The position numbers and the translations under genes are program-made. The notes beneath the pieces were generated by a model. It was not told the origin of the DNA. It saw only the letters and a program-made list of their open reading frames with translations, and did no database searches. A stretch of 64,000 nt of DNA from Yersinia kristensenii (GTDB lineage Bacteria; Pseudomonadota; Gammaproteobacteria; Enterobacterales; Enterobacteriaceae), in contig NZ_UHIY01000001.1 in the NCBI RefSeq assembly GCF_900460525.1, positions 62,001-126,000 of the forward strand. Direction: 5' to 3'. Positions 29,329-38,076 of the stretch are shown here, piece after piece (position 1 is the stretch's first letter; each line of letters starts with the position of its first letter).

Positions 29329-30510
29329 TTAACGGGTGAACGCGTATACCGTGCCGCCTCTTGCCTGCACCAGCAACTTATCGCTGGCAACCACAGGCGC
29401 ACTCAGGAAGCCGGAGCTGTCTACACTCTGCTGAGCGACAAAACGGCCATCATCGGTATTCACCCAGTGCAGATAACCTTCGGCATCACCTACAACCAGA
29501 TAACCATTATACATCACTGGCGCAGTCAAGTTACGATGTAATAAATCGCTTTGACTCCAAAGGGTTATGCCACCATCTGTTTTCAGCGCAACAATACGGT
29601 CATTCTGATCGACCAGATAAATACGACCACCATCGACAATAATGTCATTGACTGAGCCCATTTCACGCTTCCACAAAATCTGGCCAGAGCGCAGATCCAG
29701 TGCGGTCAGATTACCGTTGTATGCCAGAGCATAAACCACACCATCAACAACGACTGGGGTGGTATCAACATCATTCAGACGGTCAATTTCAGTGGTCCCG
29801 GTCACCTGGGAAATACGTTGCTGCCAAATCAACTGGCCCTGTTCCATCATCACTGCACTGACGCGGCCATTATCGCCACCAACAATAGCTGCACCGAATG
29901 CCACTGTTGGTGCTGATTCACCACGTAGAGACAATGCTGGAGTATCGAGGTTTAGAGTCCACTTAATCGCGCCGTCAGACTCATTCAATGCTTGCAGCAT
30001 ACCATTGGAGGTATGGATCAATACCACGCCGTCGCTGACTACCGGGCGGGACAAAGCTTCGCCCGCGACTACTGTCTGCCATGCAACCTTACCATCGTCA
30101 GAATTAAGAGCATAAACTACCGCTTTTTCACTGCCAACATATACATGAGCACCTGAAGCGGTTACACCACCAGATAACATTGCAGAGCGGTTACTGGAGA
30201 GGAAGTTGGTTTTCTCGGACAGGTCGGTTTGCCAAATTGGCTTACCTGTATCAGCTTCCATGGCTTTCACCAGACCTTTACGGTCTGCCGCAAAGACAGA
30301 AGTTCCCTGCCACGCGGGGCGCAAATGAGAGTAATAATCACCGACCCCGCCCCCTACAGAAGTACTCCACACTTTAGTCGGTGTGAATTGATTCTCAACT
30401 TTTGGCAGTGGCGACATGGTAACCACATCTTCTTCACTGTTGAACAGTGAACAACCACTCAATAGGGCAACAGATACCAGTCCTACTAAGAGTGTTTTAC
30501 GCAATTGCAT
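29329..30510 (-). CDS. bamB: Outer membrane assembly lipoprotein BamB
   Basis: A 393-aa lipoprotein of the BAM complex that folds beta-barrels into the outer membrane. The lipobox is LLSGC with Cys at residue 20. An eight-bladed PQQ-type beta-propeller follows, with repeats such as LNSDDGKVAWQT, LNESDGAIKWTL and LDLRSGQILWKR. The length matches E. coli BamB (392 aa). It lies 11 nt after yfgM in the hisS-yfgM-bamB cluster. Confidence 0.96.
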   Translation of the reverse strand: MQLRKTLLVGLVSVALLSGCSLFNSEEDVVTMSPLPKVENQFTPTKVWSTSVGGGVGDYYSHLRPAWQGTSVFAADRKGLVKAMEADTGKPIWQTDLSEKTNFLSSNRSAMLSGGVTASGAHVYVGSEKAVVYALNSDDGKVAWQTVVAGEALSRPVVSDGVVLIHTSNGMLQALNESDGAIKWTLNLDTPALSLRGESAPTVAFGAAIVGGDNGRVSAVMMEQGQLIWQQRISQVTGTTEIDRLNDVDTTPVVVDGVVYALAYNGNLTALDLRSGQILWKREMGSVNDIIVDGGRIYLVDQNDRIVALKTDGGITLWSQSDLLHRNLTAPVMYNGYLVVGDAEGYLHWVNTDDGRFVAQQSVDSSGFLSAPVVASDKLLVQARGGTVYAFTR

Positions 30511-30521
30511 GGGAATACCCC

Positions 30522-31142
30522 TTAGCTGGACAAATTATTCAATTTCATGCGCAGCAAAGCTTGCAGCGCCTGAGAAGCATTTGATTCGACGCCTTTACTG
30601 TAAGCTGCCCGTGCACCTGCGGTATCACCTTTGCTTAATAATGCATCGCCACGAACATCTTGCGCCATCGCAGTCCAACCATCACCTTGCACTGCATCCA
30701 GTGTTTTCAATGCCTCATCTGGTTTTTTCAATTGCAGTTGCAAACGAGCAAGACGCAGGTTAATCAGCGACAACAGGTTTTCATCTTTTGTCTGGCCCAA
30801 TGCTTGGGTAAGTTGCTGCGCCGCTTTATCAAACTCGTTTTGCTCAACAAAGTGGTGAGCCAGCTCTAACCCGGCCAGTACGCCGTAGTTATTTTTATTG
30901 CCCTGAACAAATTTTTCAGCAAGAGCAACGCTATCAGCACTATTGGCTAATAAAGCATCACTGGCTTGCTGATAGGCAGAGGAGGCTTCCGTCAAGACAG
31001 TGTTCTGATGACTCTGCCAGTAACGCCAACCCACTAATGCACCAATCCCGAGCACCACACCCACGGCCAGCGCTTTACCATTCTCACTAAAGAAACGGCG
31101 CACTGCATCAACCTGGTCATTATCAGTGGTATAGACTTCCAC
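30522..31142 (-). CDS. yfgM: Periplasmic TPR chaperone YfgM (GTG start)
   Basis: A 206-aa inner-membrane protein: a short cytoplasmic N-terminus, one membrane helix (about 22-43, GKALAVGVVLGIGALVGWRYW) and a periplasmic TPR domain. In E. coli it binds the SecYEG-PpiD periplasmic chaperone machinery and affects RcsB stability. The start is a GTG at 31142 with AGGAGAGAG upstream; it aligns with the E. coli N-terminus MEIY. It starts 13 nt after hisS. Confidence 0.92.
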   Translation of the reverse strand: MEVYTTDNDQVDAVRRFFSENGKALAVGVVLGIGALVGWRYWQSHQNTVLTEASSAYQQASDALLANSADSVALAEKFVQGNKNNYGVLAGLELAHHFVEQNEFDKAAQQLTQALGQTKDENLLSLINLRLARLQLQLKKPDEALKTLDAVQGDGWTAMAQDVRGDALLSKGDTAGARAAYSKGVESNASQALQALLRMKLNNLSS

Positions 31143-31155
31143 GGTGTCTCTCTCC

Positions 31156-32430
31156 TTAAACCAACATCAAAGCCAGACGCGCAGCAACATCCGCTTGCGC
31201 CAGCGTTTCTTGTTCACCCTTTCGCAAATCTTTTACGACCACTTGCTGTGCGGCCACTTCGCTTTCGCCAAGTATTAATGCTATGCGGGCACCCCATTTA
31301 TCAGCGCGAGTAATTTGCTTTTTGAAATTACCGCCGCCGTAGTTAGTCATCAACTTTAGCGTGGGTAAATCATCACGCAGGCGCTCAGCAAGTTGCATCG
31401 CAGCACTTTGTGCCCCCTCGCCCGATGAAATGAGATACACATCAATTGTTGCTGGCACTTGGAAGTCAGGATTCACTGCCTGCACCAATAAGACTAAACG
31501 TTCAAGCCCCATAGCAAAACCAACAGCAGGTGTTGCACGACCACCCAGTTGCTCTACCAAACCGTCATAACGCCCACCGGCACACACTGTACCTTGCGCG
31601 CCCAAACTGTTGGTCACCCACTCAAATACCGTGCGGTTGTAATAATCCAAACCACGAACCAAACGCTCATTGACGGTATATGGGATACTGGCCTGGTCTA
31701 AAAGTTCACACAAGCCCGCAAAATGTTGTTTTGATTCGTCATCCAGATAATCAGACAGCTTAGGCGCATCATTAAGTAACAACTGGACATCTGGATTCTT
31801 AGAATCCAGCACCCGCAACGGGTTGCTGTACATGCGGCGCTTACAATCTTCGTCCAACACGTCAACATGTTGTTCCAGGAAAGTGACCAATGCTTCGCGA
31901 TAGTCTGCGCGCGCATCCAATGAACCAATGGAGTTCAATTCAAGCTGTACATGCTCTGAGATCCCCAAAGCGCGCCACCAGCGGGCGGTCAATAGAATCA
32001 ATTCTGCATCAATATCTGGCCCTTGTAGACCGAAGACCTCTGCCCCCAACTGATGGAACTGACGGTAGCGGCCCTTTTGTGGACGCTCATAGCGGAACAT
32101 CGGGCCGATATACCACAGACGCTGTTCTTGATTGTACAGCAGACCATGTTCAATGCCTGCGCGCACGCACCCTGCAGTGCCTTCAGGGCGCAGGGTCAGA
32201 CTTTCGCCATTGCGATCGTCGAAGGTATACATTTCCTTCTCAACCACGTCGGTCACTTCACCGATAGCGCGCTTGAATAACGGGGTCTGCTCTACAATCG
32301 GCATGCGGATTTCGCTATAACCGTAGCCCGCCAGCACTTGTTTTAAAATGCCTTCAATACGCTGCCATATCGCCGTATCGGCTGGCAGGTAATCGTTCAT
32401 ACCACGGATGGCTTGAATGTTCTTTGCCAC
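31156..32430 (-). CDS. hisS: Histidyl-tRNA synthetase HisS (GTG start)
   Basis: A 424-aa class II synthetase, the same length as E. coli HisS. Motif 2 is [20 protein letters not shown], the histidine-binding loop is [12 protein letters not shown] and motif 3 ends GFAMGLERL; an anticodon-binding domain occupies about 330-424. The N-terminus [15 protein letters not shown] fixes the start at a GTG (32430); the ORF continues upstream into ERIC sequence and is not coding there. Two consecutive genes (hisS, yfgM) thus use GTG. Confidence 0.96.
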   Translation of the reverse strand: MAKNIQAIRGMNDYLPADTAIWQRIEGILKQVLAGYGYSEIRMPIVEQTPLFKRAIGEVTDVVEKEMYTFDDRNGESLTLRPEGTAGCVRAGIEHGLLYNQEQRLWYIGPMFRYERPQKGRYRQFHQLGAEVFGLQGPDIDAELILLTARWWRALGISEHVQLELNSIGSLDARADYREALVTFLEQHVDVLDEDCKRRMYSNPLRVLDSKNPDVQLLLNDAPKLSDYLDDESKQHFAGLCELLDQASIPYTVNERLVRGLDYYNRTVFEWVTNSLGAQGTVCAGGRYDGLVEQLGGRATPAVGFAMGLERLVLLVQAVNPDFQVPATIDVYLISSGEGAQSAAMQLAERLRDDLPTLKLMTNYGGGNFKKQITRADKWGARIALILGESEVAAQQVVVKDLRKGEQETLAQADVAARLALMLV

Positions 32431-32462
32431 GTCTGTTCTCTGTAGTTTTATGTCCGGTCTAC

Positions 32463-32509
32463 TTGATGTTGCAGCGGTATCGGCAGCAACGCCAATGACA
32501 TTGGGCATA
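32463..32509. repeat. Mini-ERIC (internally deleted) before hisS
   Basis: The two outer arms CTTGATGTTGCAGC and GCAGCAACGCCAATGAC of an ERIC element are joined directly, without the core. It lies in the hisS leader. Confidence 0.55.
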
Positions 32510-32571
32510 GTGCAAAAAATAAAGCCGATTATAGAGGCTTGCCACCCACATATTCAATGGCAACAGTTTGT

Positions 32572-32698
32572 TATACCCGTCAGACTTCAAGCAACATATA
32601 CGTTGACGACATTCAATCACCCGAATCACTTACTGATGTAAGCTCACTGGGATTATCTCGCTTGCCGCCTTCCTGCAACTCGAATTATTTAGGGTATA
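32572..32698. repeat. ERIC element (127 bp) between ispG and hisS
   Basis: A full-length copy from TATACCCGTCAGACTTCAAG to TTAGGGTATA with core CCCGAATCACTTACTGATG / TAAGCTCACTGGG. With the mini-ERIC and a terminator-like hairpin it fills the 341-nt gap. In E. coli this interval encodes the small RNA SroE; I see no resemblance. Confidence 0.9.
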
Positions 32699-32716
32699 GC
32701 TCTACAGGCTCAATAT

Positions 32717-32740
32717 AAAGCGGGCCGTGCCCGCTTTTTT
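32717..32740. terminator. Strong hairpin between ispG and hisS
   Basis: AAAGCGGGC-CGT-GCCCGCTTTTTT: 9-bp stem. The T6 run is on the plus strand; in the ispG direction the 3' side reads TTTATATTG, a weaker terminator. Confidence 0.6.
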
Positions 32741-32771
32741 GTATTCATTGATGATAAATAGCCCGATATAC

Positions 32772-33896
32772 TTATTTATCATCCAGCATATTGATAACTA
32801 TACGGTTATTCGCATCAAGCATCGATGCCTTTGCACGAATTTTCGCTTCTAACTGGTCGATCATCTTTTCGTTATCAAAACGTTCTTTCTGACGAACACC
32901 ATCTTCGTAGAAACCACTCTTATTATGTGCACCCGTCACACCGATAGTCGACACCAATGCTTCGCCCGGCCCATTGACCACGCAACCAATAATAGAGACA
33001 TCCATTGGGGTAATCAGATCTTCTAACCGCTGCTCCAGCGCATTAACAGTACCGATGACATCAAACTCTTGGCGGGAGCAGGTTGGGCAGGCGATAAAGT
33101 TAATCCCACGAGAACGGATCCGCAGCGATTTCAGGATATCAAAGCCGACTTTGACTTCTTCGACCGGATCGGCAGCCAACGAGATGCGCAAAGTGTCGCC
33201 AATGCCTTCTGACAGCAACAAGCCCAATCCTACAGCTGATTTTACCGAGCCACTGCGCGCACCACCCGCTTCAGTTATTCCCAAGTGCAAAGGGTTATTA
33301 ATTTGCTTGGCCAACAAACGGTAGGAATTTACCGCCAGGAAAACATCGGAGGCTTTTACGCTGACTTTAAACTGATCAAAATTGAGGCGATCCAAGATAT
33401 CAACATGGCGCATCGCGGATTCAAGCAGGGCTTCTGGCGTAGGTTCGCCATATCGTTCCTGAATATCTTTTTCCAGCGATCCACCATTGATACCAATACG
33501 GATAGGGATATTGTGGTGGCGGGCACAATCAACCACAGAACGAATACGATCTTCCGAACCGATATTCCCGGGATTAATTCGCAAGCAATCAACACCATAC
33601 TCAGCGACTTTCAGCGCAATACGGTAATCGAAATGGATATCGGCAACCAGCGGCACATTTGACTGCTGTTTGATTAACTTAAACGCCTCAGCCGCATCCA
33701 TGGTCGGTACTGAGACTCGCACGATATCTACGCCAACACGTTCCAACGCCTTTATTTGGGCAACAGTTGCAGCAACATCAGTGGTCTTGGTATTGGTCAT
33801 CGATTGCACAGCTATCGGTGCACCATCACCAATCGGTACTTTACCGACGTAAATCCGAGTCGATTTACGTCGGATAATAGGGGATTCGTTATGCAT
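32772..33896 (-). CDS. ispG: (E)-4-hydroxy-3-methylbut-2-enyl-diphosphate synthase IspG
   Basis: A 374-aa [4Fe-4S] enzyme of the MEP isoprenoid pathway, making HMBPP from MEcPP. A TIM-barrel N-terminal domain is followed by the cluster domain with ligands in [13 protein letters not shown] and [10 protein letters not shown]. The start at 33896 ([13 protein letters not shown]) has AAGGAGAG upstream and suits the family length (372 aa in E. coli). It depends on the isc system encoded in the same window. Confidence 0.96.
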   Translation of the reverse strand: MHNESPIIRRKSTRIYVGKVPIGDGAPIAVQSMTNTKTTDVAATVAQIKALERVGVDIVRVSVPTMDAAEAFKLIKQQSNVPLVADIHFDYRIALKVAEYGVDCLRINPGNIGSEDRIRSVVDCARHHNIPIRIGINGGSLEKDIQERYGEPTPEALLESAMRHVDILDRLNFDQFKVSVKASDVFLAVNSYRLLAKQINNPLHLGITEAGGARSGSVKSAVGLGLLLSEGIGDTLRISLAADPVEEVKVGFDILKSLRIRSRGINFIACPTCSRQEFDVIGTVNALEQRLEDLITPMDVSIIGCVVNGPGEALVSTIGVTGAHNKSGFYEDGVRQKERFDNEKMIDQLEAKIRAKASMLDANNRIVINMLDDK

Positions 33897-34016
33897 TACA
33901 CACTCTCCTTTACAGTCGTGTAGTTTTCGCAACTAAGCGGTCTTCCCAAACGACTGTCTTTCTCAAGACAATGGCAGTTTGTTAGAACCACAGAGTTGTT
34001 TGTCAAAAACACAATA

Positions 34017-35033
34017 TTACTCTACACCGACAGTCAGGCGGGCTACGCGATTAGCCTTAATGTACTTGCTCAAATCTACTGGGTTACCCTGATACATAAT
34101 CGTCAATGCACCAGGTGCACCAATGGTCAGTTTGTAGGGCGATTTTCCTGATAGATTGAGGGTCGCGCCTCCTTTTTGGATACCGCTAAATAATGTCTTT
34201 CCGCTCGCATCAACCACCTGTAACCAGCAGTCAGCAGTGAAATTCATGACCAATGAGCCGACAGATGATGCAGCACCCGTTACCCCAGCGTCTGCTGTAG
34301 GTAATGGTGATTGCGCGGTAGAGACATCAGGCATAGGTGCCTGACTGGGTGAAACGACCGCAGACTCCGCTGAAGCCGTTCCTTGAGGAGCAATTGCGGC
34401 AATATGATTACTCGCCGTATCTGCCGGCGCTGCACTGCTCGTCGCTGACGCAGTACTGTTTTCTATTGGAGTAGATGATTGGCTATTGGCCAGCGGAGCT
34501 TGAGTCTCCGCCGGAGTCGCAGGATCGCTATTATCATCAGTGAGCGGCACTGATTGCCCGTCATTTTGCGACAACTGAGCAGAGGATTGATCAGCCATTG
34601 TGGCTATTTCTGCTTGCTGCGCCTGATGATTTTGCCACCACCATGCCCCCGTCAGGCCGAGCACAACCAACACAATAAGCCAGGTGAAACTCATCAACCA
34701 GCCATCACGTTTTTTATGCTTTTTGCCCAATGAGAAACTTTGCATTGGAGCCACTTTTGCCGCTCGGATCGGCGCTTGCTTTTCCAACATCGGCAAAAGT
34801 TCATCTTCAGGAAGGTGAACCAATTTAGCGTAAGAACGAATGTAACCACGGTGGAATGTCGAGGCGAGATTAGCTTGTGCTTTATCCTCCTCAATATCAC
34901 GGATTGTGGATACTTTCAGACACAGACGTTCTGCAACCATCTGCTGAGTTAGCCCTAGTGCTTCACGGGCTTGACGCAGGCGCACACCTGTCGTCTCTGG
35001 AACAGTTTGATCTTGGGAGGCTTCAGTATTCAT
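34017..35033 (-). CDS. rodZ: Cytoskeleton protein RodZ
   Basis: A 338-aa bitopic membrane protein that links MreB filaments to the rod complex. An N-terminal helix-turn-helix (about 15-80, [22 protein letters not shown]) is followed by a basic patch (GKKHKKRD), a membrane helix near 111-132, a long Ser/Ala/Thr/Pro-rich periplasmic linker and a C-terminal DUF4115 beta domain (about 262-336). Its start overlaps the pilW stop by 11 nt. Confidence 0.95.
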   Translation of the reverse strand: MNTEASQDQTVPETTGVRLRQAREALGLTQQMVAERLCLKVSTIRDIEEDKAQANLASTFHRGYIRSYAKLVHLPEDELLPMLEKQAPIRAAKVAPMQSFSLGKKHKKRDGWLMSFTWLIVLVVLGLTGAWWWQNHQAQQAEIATMADQSSAQLSQNDGQSVPLTDDNSDPATPAETQAPLANSQSSTPIENSTASATSSAAPADTASNHIAAIAPQGTASAESAVVSPSQAPMPDVSTAQSPLPTADAGVTGAASSVGSLVMNFTADCWLQVVDASGKTLFSGIQKGGATLNLSGKSPYKLTIGAPGALTIMYQGNPVDLSKYIKANRVARLTVGVE

Positions 35034-35775
35034 TAGCTAGAAAATGCTGGTACTGTTTGGATTGTGGAAAACTTCGCGCAAGCTGCTTGCCATAGCGTTG
35101 AACACTATCTTGACGGCCTGCTAGCGCGGCGAAACGAATTTGTAACCATAAACTTTCAGCACTGGCTGGAAGGATATGTTGATATACATCCAGTAATAAT
35201 TGCGCCTGAGCGCGATTCCCTTCTCCAAAATGCCTTTGAGCTTCTGCGAGCAGCGGCTCACCTTTATCCGGATCATACTTCAATGCCCGGCTCAACAGTA
35301 CCCGAGCCTGGTCATTTTGATTCGCCCGTAAAAAGCAATATCCCGCGTTTTCCAGACTATCTGCAACCTGACCGTAATCAGGCGACAGCACCGCTGCGCT
35401 AAACTGTTGTTGGGCCGATACATACTGCCCTAAACTACACAGAAACGCACCGTAATTATTCAGTACAGTGCCATTTCCCGGTGCCAGTTTCATCGCTTGT
35501 TGATAACGCTGCTCTGCGGCGCTGTTTTCACCGATGCGTTGCTCATAAAAAGCCATACCTAATTGAGCGCGATAATCCTGTGGATCTGCCGCTACAGCTT
35601 TCTCAAGGTTCTGTCGCGCAGCATTAAGATCACCTTGCGCCAGATACTCTAAACCCAGTTGCAAACGTGTCTGCCCCGCGGTGGATTGGCTCACTTTTTC
35701 CGGCGATGAACCAGAACAGCCAGCCACCAATACGCCCGCCACCAGGCAAACTCTCCACAGTCTTATCAGCTTCAT
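35023..35775 (-). CDS. pilW: PilW/PilF-type TPR lipoprotein
   Basis: A 250-aa lipoprotein: lipobox VLVAGC with Cys at about 20, followed by about five tetratricopeptide repeats (for example [21 protein letters not shown] and [20 protein letters not shown]). Homologues (PilF/PilW) help the type IV pilus secretin PilQ reach the outer membrane. No pilus genes are near; the gene is coupled to rodZ, so a general envelope role is possible. Confidence 0.88.
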   Translation of the reverse strand: MKLIRLWRVCLVAGVLVAGCSGSSPEKVSQSTAGQTRLQLGLEYLAQGDLNAARQNLEKAVAADPQDYRAQLGMAFYEQRIGENSAAEQRYQQAMKLAPGNGTVLNNYGAFLCSLGQYVSAQQQFSAAVLSPDYGQVADSLENAGYCFLRANQNDQARVLLSRALKYDPDKGEPLLAEAQRHFGEGNRAQAQLLLDVYQHILPASAESLWLQIRFAALAGRQDSVQRYGKQLARSFPQSKQYQHFLANEY

Positions 35776-35802
35776 GCTCTCTCAATGATCCTTATATGTG
35801 AA

Positions 35803-35835
35803 GATACCCGTCATCTTTCAAACTCTCTGGGTATA
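35803..35835. repeat. ERIC remnant before pilW
   Basis: GATACCCGTCATCTTTCAA joined to CTCTGGGTATAG: only the outermost 10-20 bp of each ERIC end remain. Confidence 0.45.
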
Positions 35836-35847
35836 GCGCACTCGACG

Positions 35848-35887
35848 AATTATAAGTTGAATAACAAAATTATAAGTTGAATAACAA
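35848..35887. repeat. 20-bp perfect tandem duplication
   Basis: AATTATAAGTTGAATAACAA occurs twice back to back between pilW and rlmN, about 30 nt beyond the rlmN stop. Confidence 0.9.
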
Positions 35888-35918
35888 ATAGTTATACACA
35901 AACAATTAGCATTATGAA

Positions 35919-37115
35919 TCAGACTGTTTTAATGGCGATAGGTTCACCGGCCATTTTCTTTTTCAGAGTACGTTTAGTACGGTCGATGACTTCACCGGCC
36001 AATTGACCACATGCCGCATCAATATCATCACCACGCGTCTTACGAACAATTGTCGTAAACCCGTATTCCATCAATACTTTAGAGAAACGATCCACCCGGC
36101 TGTTGGAGCTACGGCCATAAGGTGCCCCCGGGAACGGGTTCCATGGAATCAAGTTAATCTTACACGGCGTATCTTTCAAACATTCCGCTAGCTGATGAGC
36201 TTGCTCGGTGCTGTCATTGATGTGATCCAGCATAACGTATTCAACCGTAACCCGCCCACCATTGGCATTTGATTTCGCCAAATAGCGGCGAACTGCGGCC
36301 AGGAAGGTTTCAATATTGTATTTACGGTTGATAGGCACAATTTCATCGCGGATATCGTCAGTAGGGGCATGCAACGAGATGGCCAAAGCCACATCAATCA
36401 TATCGCCCAATTTATCCAGCGCAGGAACCACACCGGAAGTGGACAATGTCACACGACGTTTGGATAAACCGAAACCAAAATCGTCCATCATAATATCCAT
36501 GGCCGGTACCACATTATTCAGGTTCAATAAGGGTTCACCCATGCCCATCATTACCACGTTAGTGATAGGGCGGATACCGGTTGCCTTTACTGCACCGATA
36601 ATCTTGGCCGCACGCCACACCTGGCCGATGATTTCAGATACCCGTAAGTTACGGTTAAAACCTTGCTGTGCCGTTGAGCAGAATTTACATTCTAAAGCGC
36701 AACCCACCTGTGATGACACGCACAGGGTCGCGCGGTCCCCCTCAGGGATGTACACCGTCTCGACTTGTTGATCGCCAACTTTGATGGCCCATTTAATGGT
36801 GCCATCGGTTGAGCGCTGTTCTTCCGCCACTTCAGGTGCACGGATTTCTGCCACACGCTGTAACTTGGCGCGCAGCACTTTATTAATGTCGGTCATTTGC
36901 TCGAAATCGTCGTAGCAATAGTGATACATCCACTTCATGACCTGGTCGGCACGGAAAGGCTTCTCGCCCATCTCGGCAAAAAATTCGCGCATTTGCTGAC
37001 GATTTAAATCCAGCAGATTAATTTTGCTGGTGGCTGATGCTGCGGTCACAACCGCGTTGTCAGACTGAGGAGCAGCATCAATTGGCGTTGATGCAGTTAA
37101 TAATTGTTCAGACAT
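35919..37115 (-). CDS. rlmN: 23S rRNA/tRNA adenine-C2 methyltransferase RlmN
   Basis: A 398-aa radical-SAM enzyme that methylates A2503 of 23S rRNA and A37 of some tRNAs. The cluster motif is CALECKFCS (CxxxCxxC) near residue 139; the methyl-carrying Cys is in [15 protein letters not shown] near 369. The N-terminus is about 14 residues longer than E. coli RlmN (384 aa) and Ala/Thr-rich. It follows ndk across a terminator hairpin. Confidence 0.96.
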   Translation of the reverse strand: MSEQLLTASTPIDAAPQSDNAVVTAASATSKINLLDLNRQQMREFFAEMGEKPFRADQVMKWMYHYCYDDFEQMTDINKVLRAKLQRVAEIRAPEVAEEQRSTDGTIKWAIKVGDQQVETVYIPEGDRATLCVSSQVGCALECKFCSTAQQGFNRNLRVSEIIGQVWRAAKIIGAVKATGIRPITNVVMMGMGEPLLNLNNVVPAMDIMMDDFGFGLSKRRVTLSTSGVVPALDKLGDMIDVALAISLHAPTDDIRDEIVPINRKYNIETFLAAVRRYLAKSNANGGRVTVEYVMLDHINDSTEQAHQLAECLKDTPCKINLIPWNPFPGAPYGRSSNSRVDRFSKVLMEYGFTTIVRKTRGDDIDAACGQLAGEVIDRTKRTLKKKMAGEPIAIKTV

Positions 37116-37203
37116 GAGTTGTCGTGGCCTCGTTGTTACACTTTACGGCGCTGCGCTTTAAACCGGGTACGGCTTTCGAAACGGCGATGAATAAATAATA
37201 GAA

Positions 37204-37232
37204 CGCCCCGGCGGAGTTGTCTCCACCGGGGC
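37204..37232 (-). terminator. Terminator between ndk and rlmN
   Basis: CGCCCCGG and CCGGGGCG flank GGAG / CTCC, 12 bp with single unpaired bases and a TTGT loop. The minus-strand 3' side reads TTCTATTATTTATT. Confidence 0.75.
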
Positions 37233-37342
37233 GCGGCATTGTACGAATTTTAAAGCAGGGATTCCATGATTGGAAAGGCGCACAAGCAACTTTATTGTTT
37301 CAGTTGATTAAATAGCGGCCATTTCTGCATCGAATCAATTAA

Positions 37343-37771
37343 TTAGCTGCGGGGAAAAATTTCATCCGCAGCGAAGAAATAAGCAATTTCGCGCTGAGCT
37401 GATTCAACCGCATCAGAACCGTGTACGGCATTAGCAGTGAAGCTATCAGCAAAATCAGCACGCAGAGTACCCGCCAGCGCGTTATCAGGGTTAGTTGCGC
37501 CCATAATATCACGGTGGCGCTGAACGGCATTTTCACCTTCCAAAACCTGAACCATGATTGGGCCTGAGGTCATAAACTCAACCAAGCCATCGAAGAATGG
37601 GCGGCCTTTATGTTCAGCGTAAAAACCTTCTGCTTGTTCTTTGGTCAGATGCAGCATTTTTGCAGCAATGATTTTGAAACCAGCTCTTTCAAAACGCGCA
37701 TAGATGGCACCGATATCATTATTGGCAACAGCATTGGGTTTGATAATGGAGAAAGTACGTTCTAAAGCCAT
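37343..37771 (-). CDS. ndk: Nucleoside diphosphate kinase Ndk
   Basis: A 142-aa enzyme that moves phosphate from NTPs to NDPs. The catalytic His (about 117) is in [16 protein letters not shown] and the N-terminal [10 protein letters not shown] is typical. The length equals E. coli Ndk (143 aa). Monocistronic: about 300 nt upstream is the divergence-free gap to the crystallin gene. Confidence 0.97.
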   Translation of the reverse strand: MALERTFSIIKPNAVANNDIGAIYARFERAGFKIIAAKMLHLTKEQAEGFYAEHKGRPFFDGLVEFMTSGPIMVQVLEGENAVQRHRDIMGATNPDNALAGTLRADFADSFTANAVHGSDAVESAQREIAYFFAADEIFPRS

Positions 37772-38076
37772 GATAACCTCTATTGGATTTTTAATATTGA
37801 CCGGACTCGGAATCCACCCCGATAAGTGCAGTAAATGAGCACATAAACTTGGCTGGCGGATGGTTCCTTTTACTACAAAATTATGCCGACCCTGTACAGT
37901 GGTCGCCGATTATATGTGTGTGGTTGGCGCTTGCATACGGGAATTACAACATTTTATTAAAAAATATTTATCTTAATTACTTATTTTTATGCACAACTCA
38001 CATTTTACCTACAAACCTGTTTTCTCACCGCCACCCATTTAAAGGTAACATACTGGCGGCACAGGTAAATCTGGGA
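37772..38076. other. Gap between crystallin-like gene and ndk
   Basis: About 305 nt. A minus-strand TATAAT at 37909-37914 is a candidate ndk -10. The half toward 38076 is AT-rich. I see no terminator hairpin for the crystallin gene, so readthrough into ndk is possible. Confidence 0.35.
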
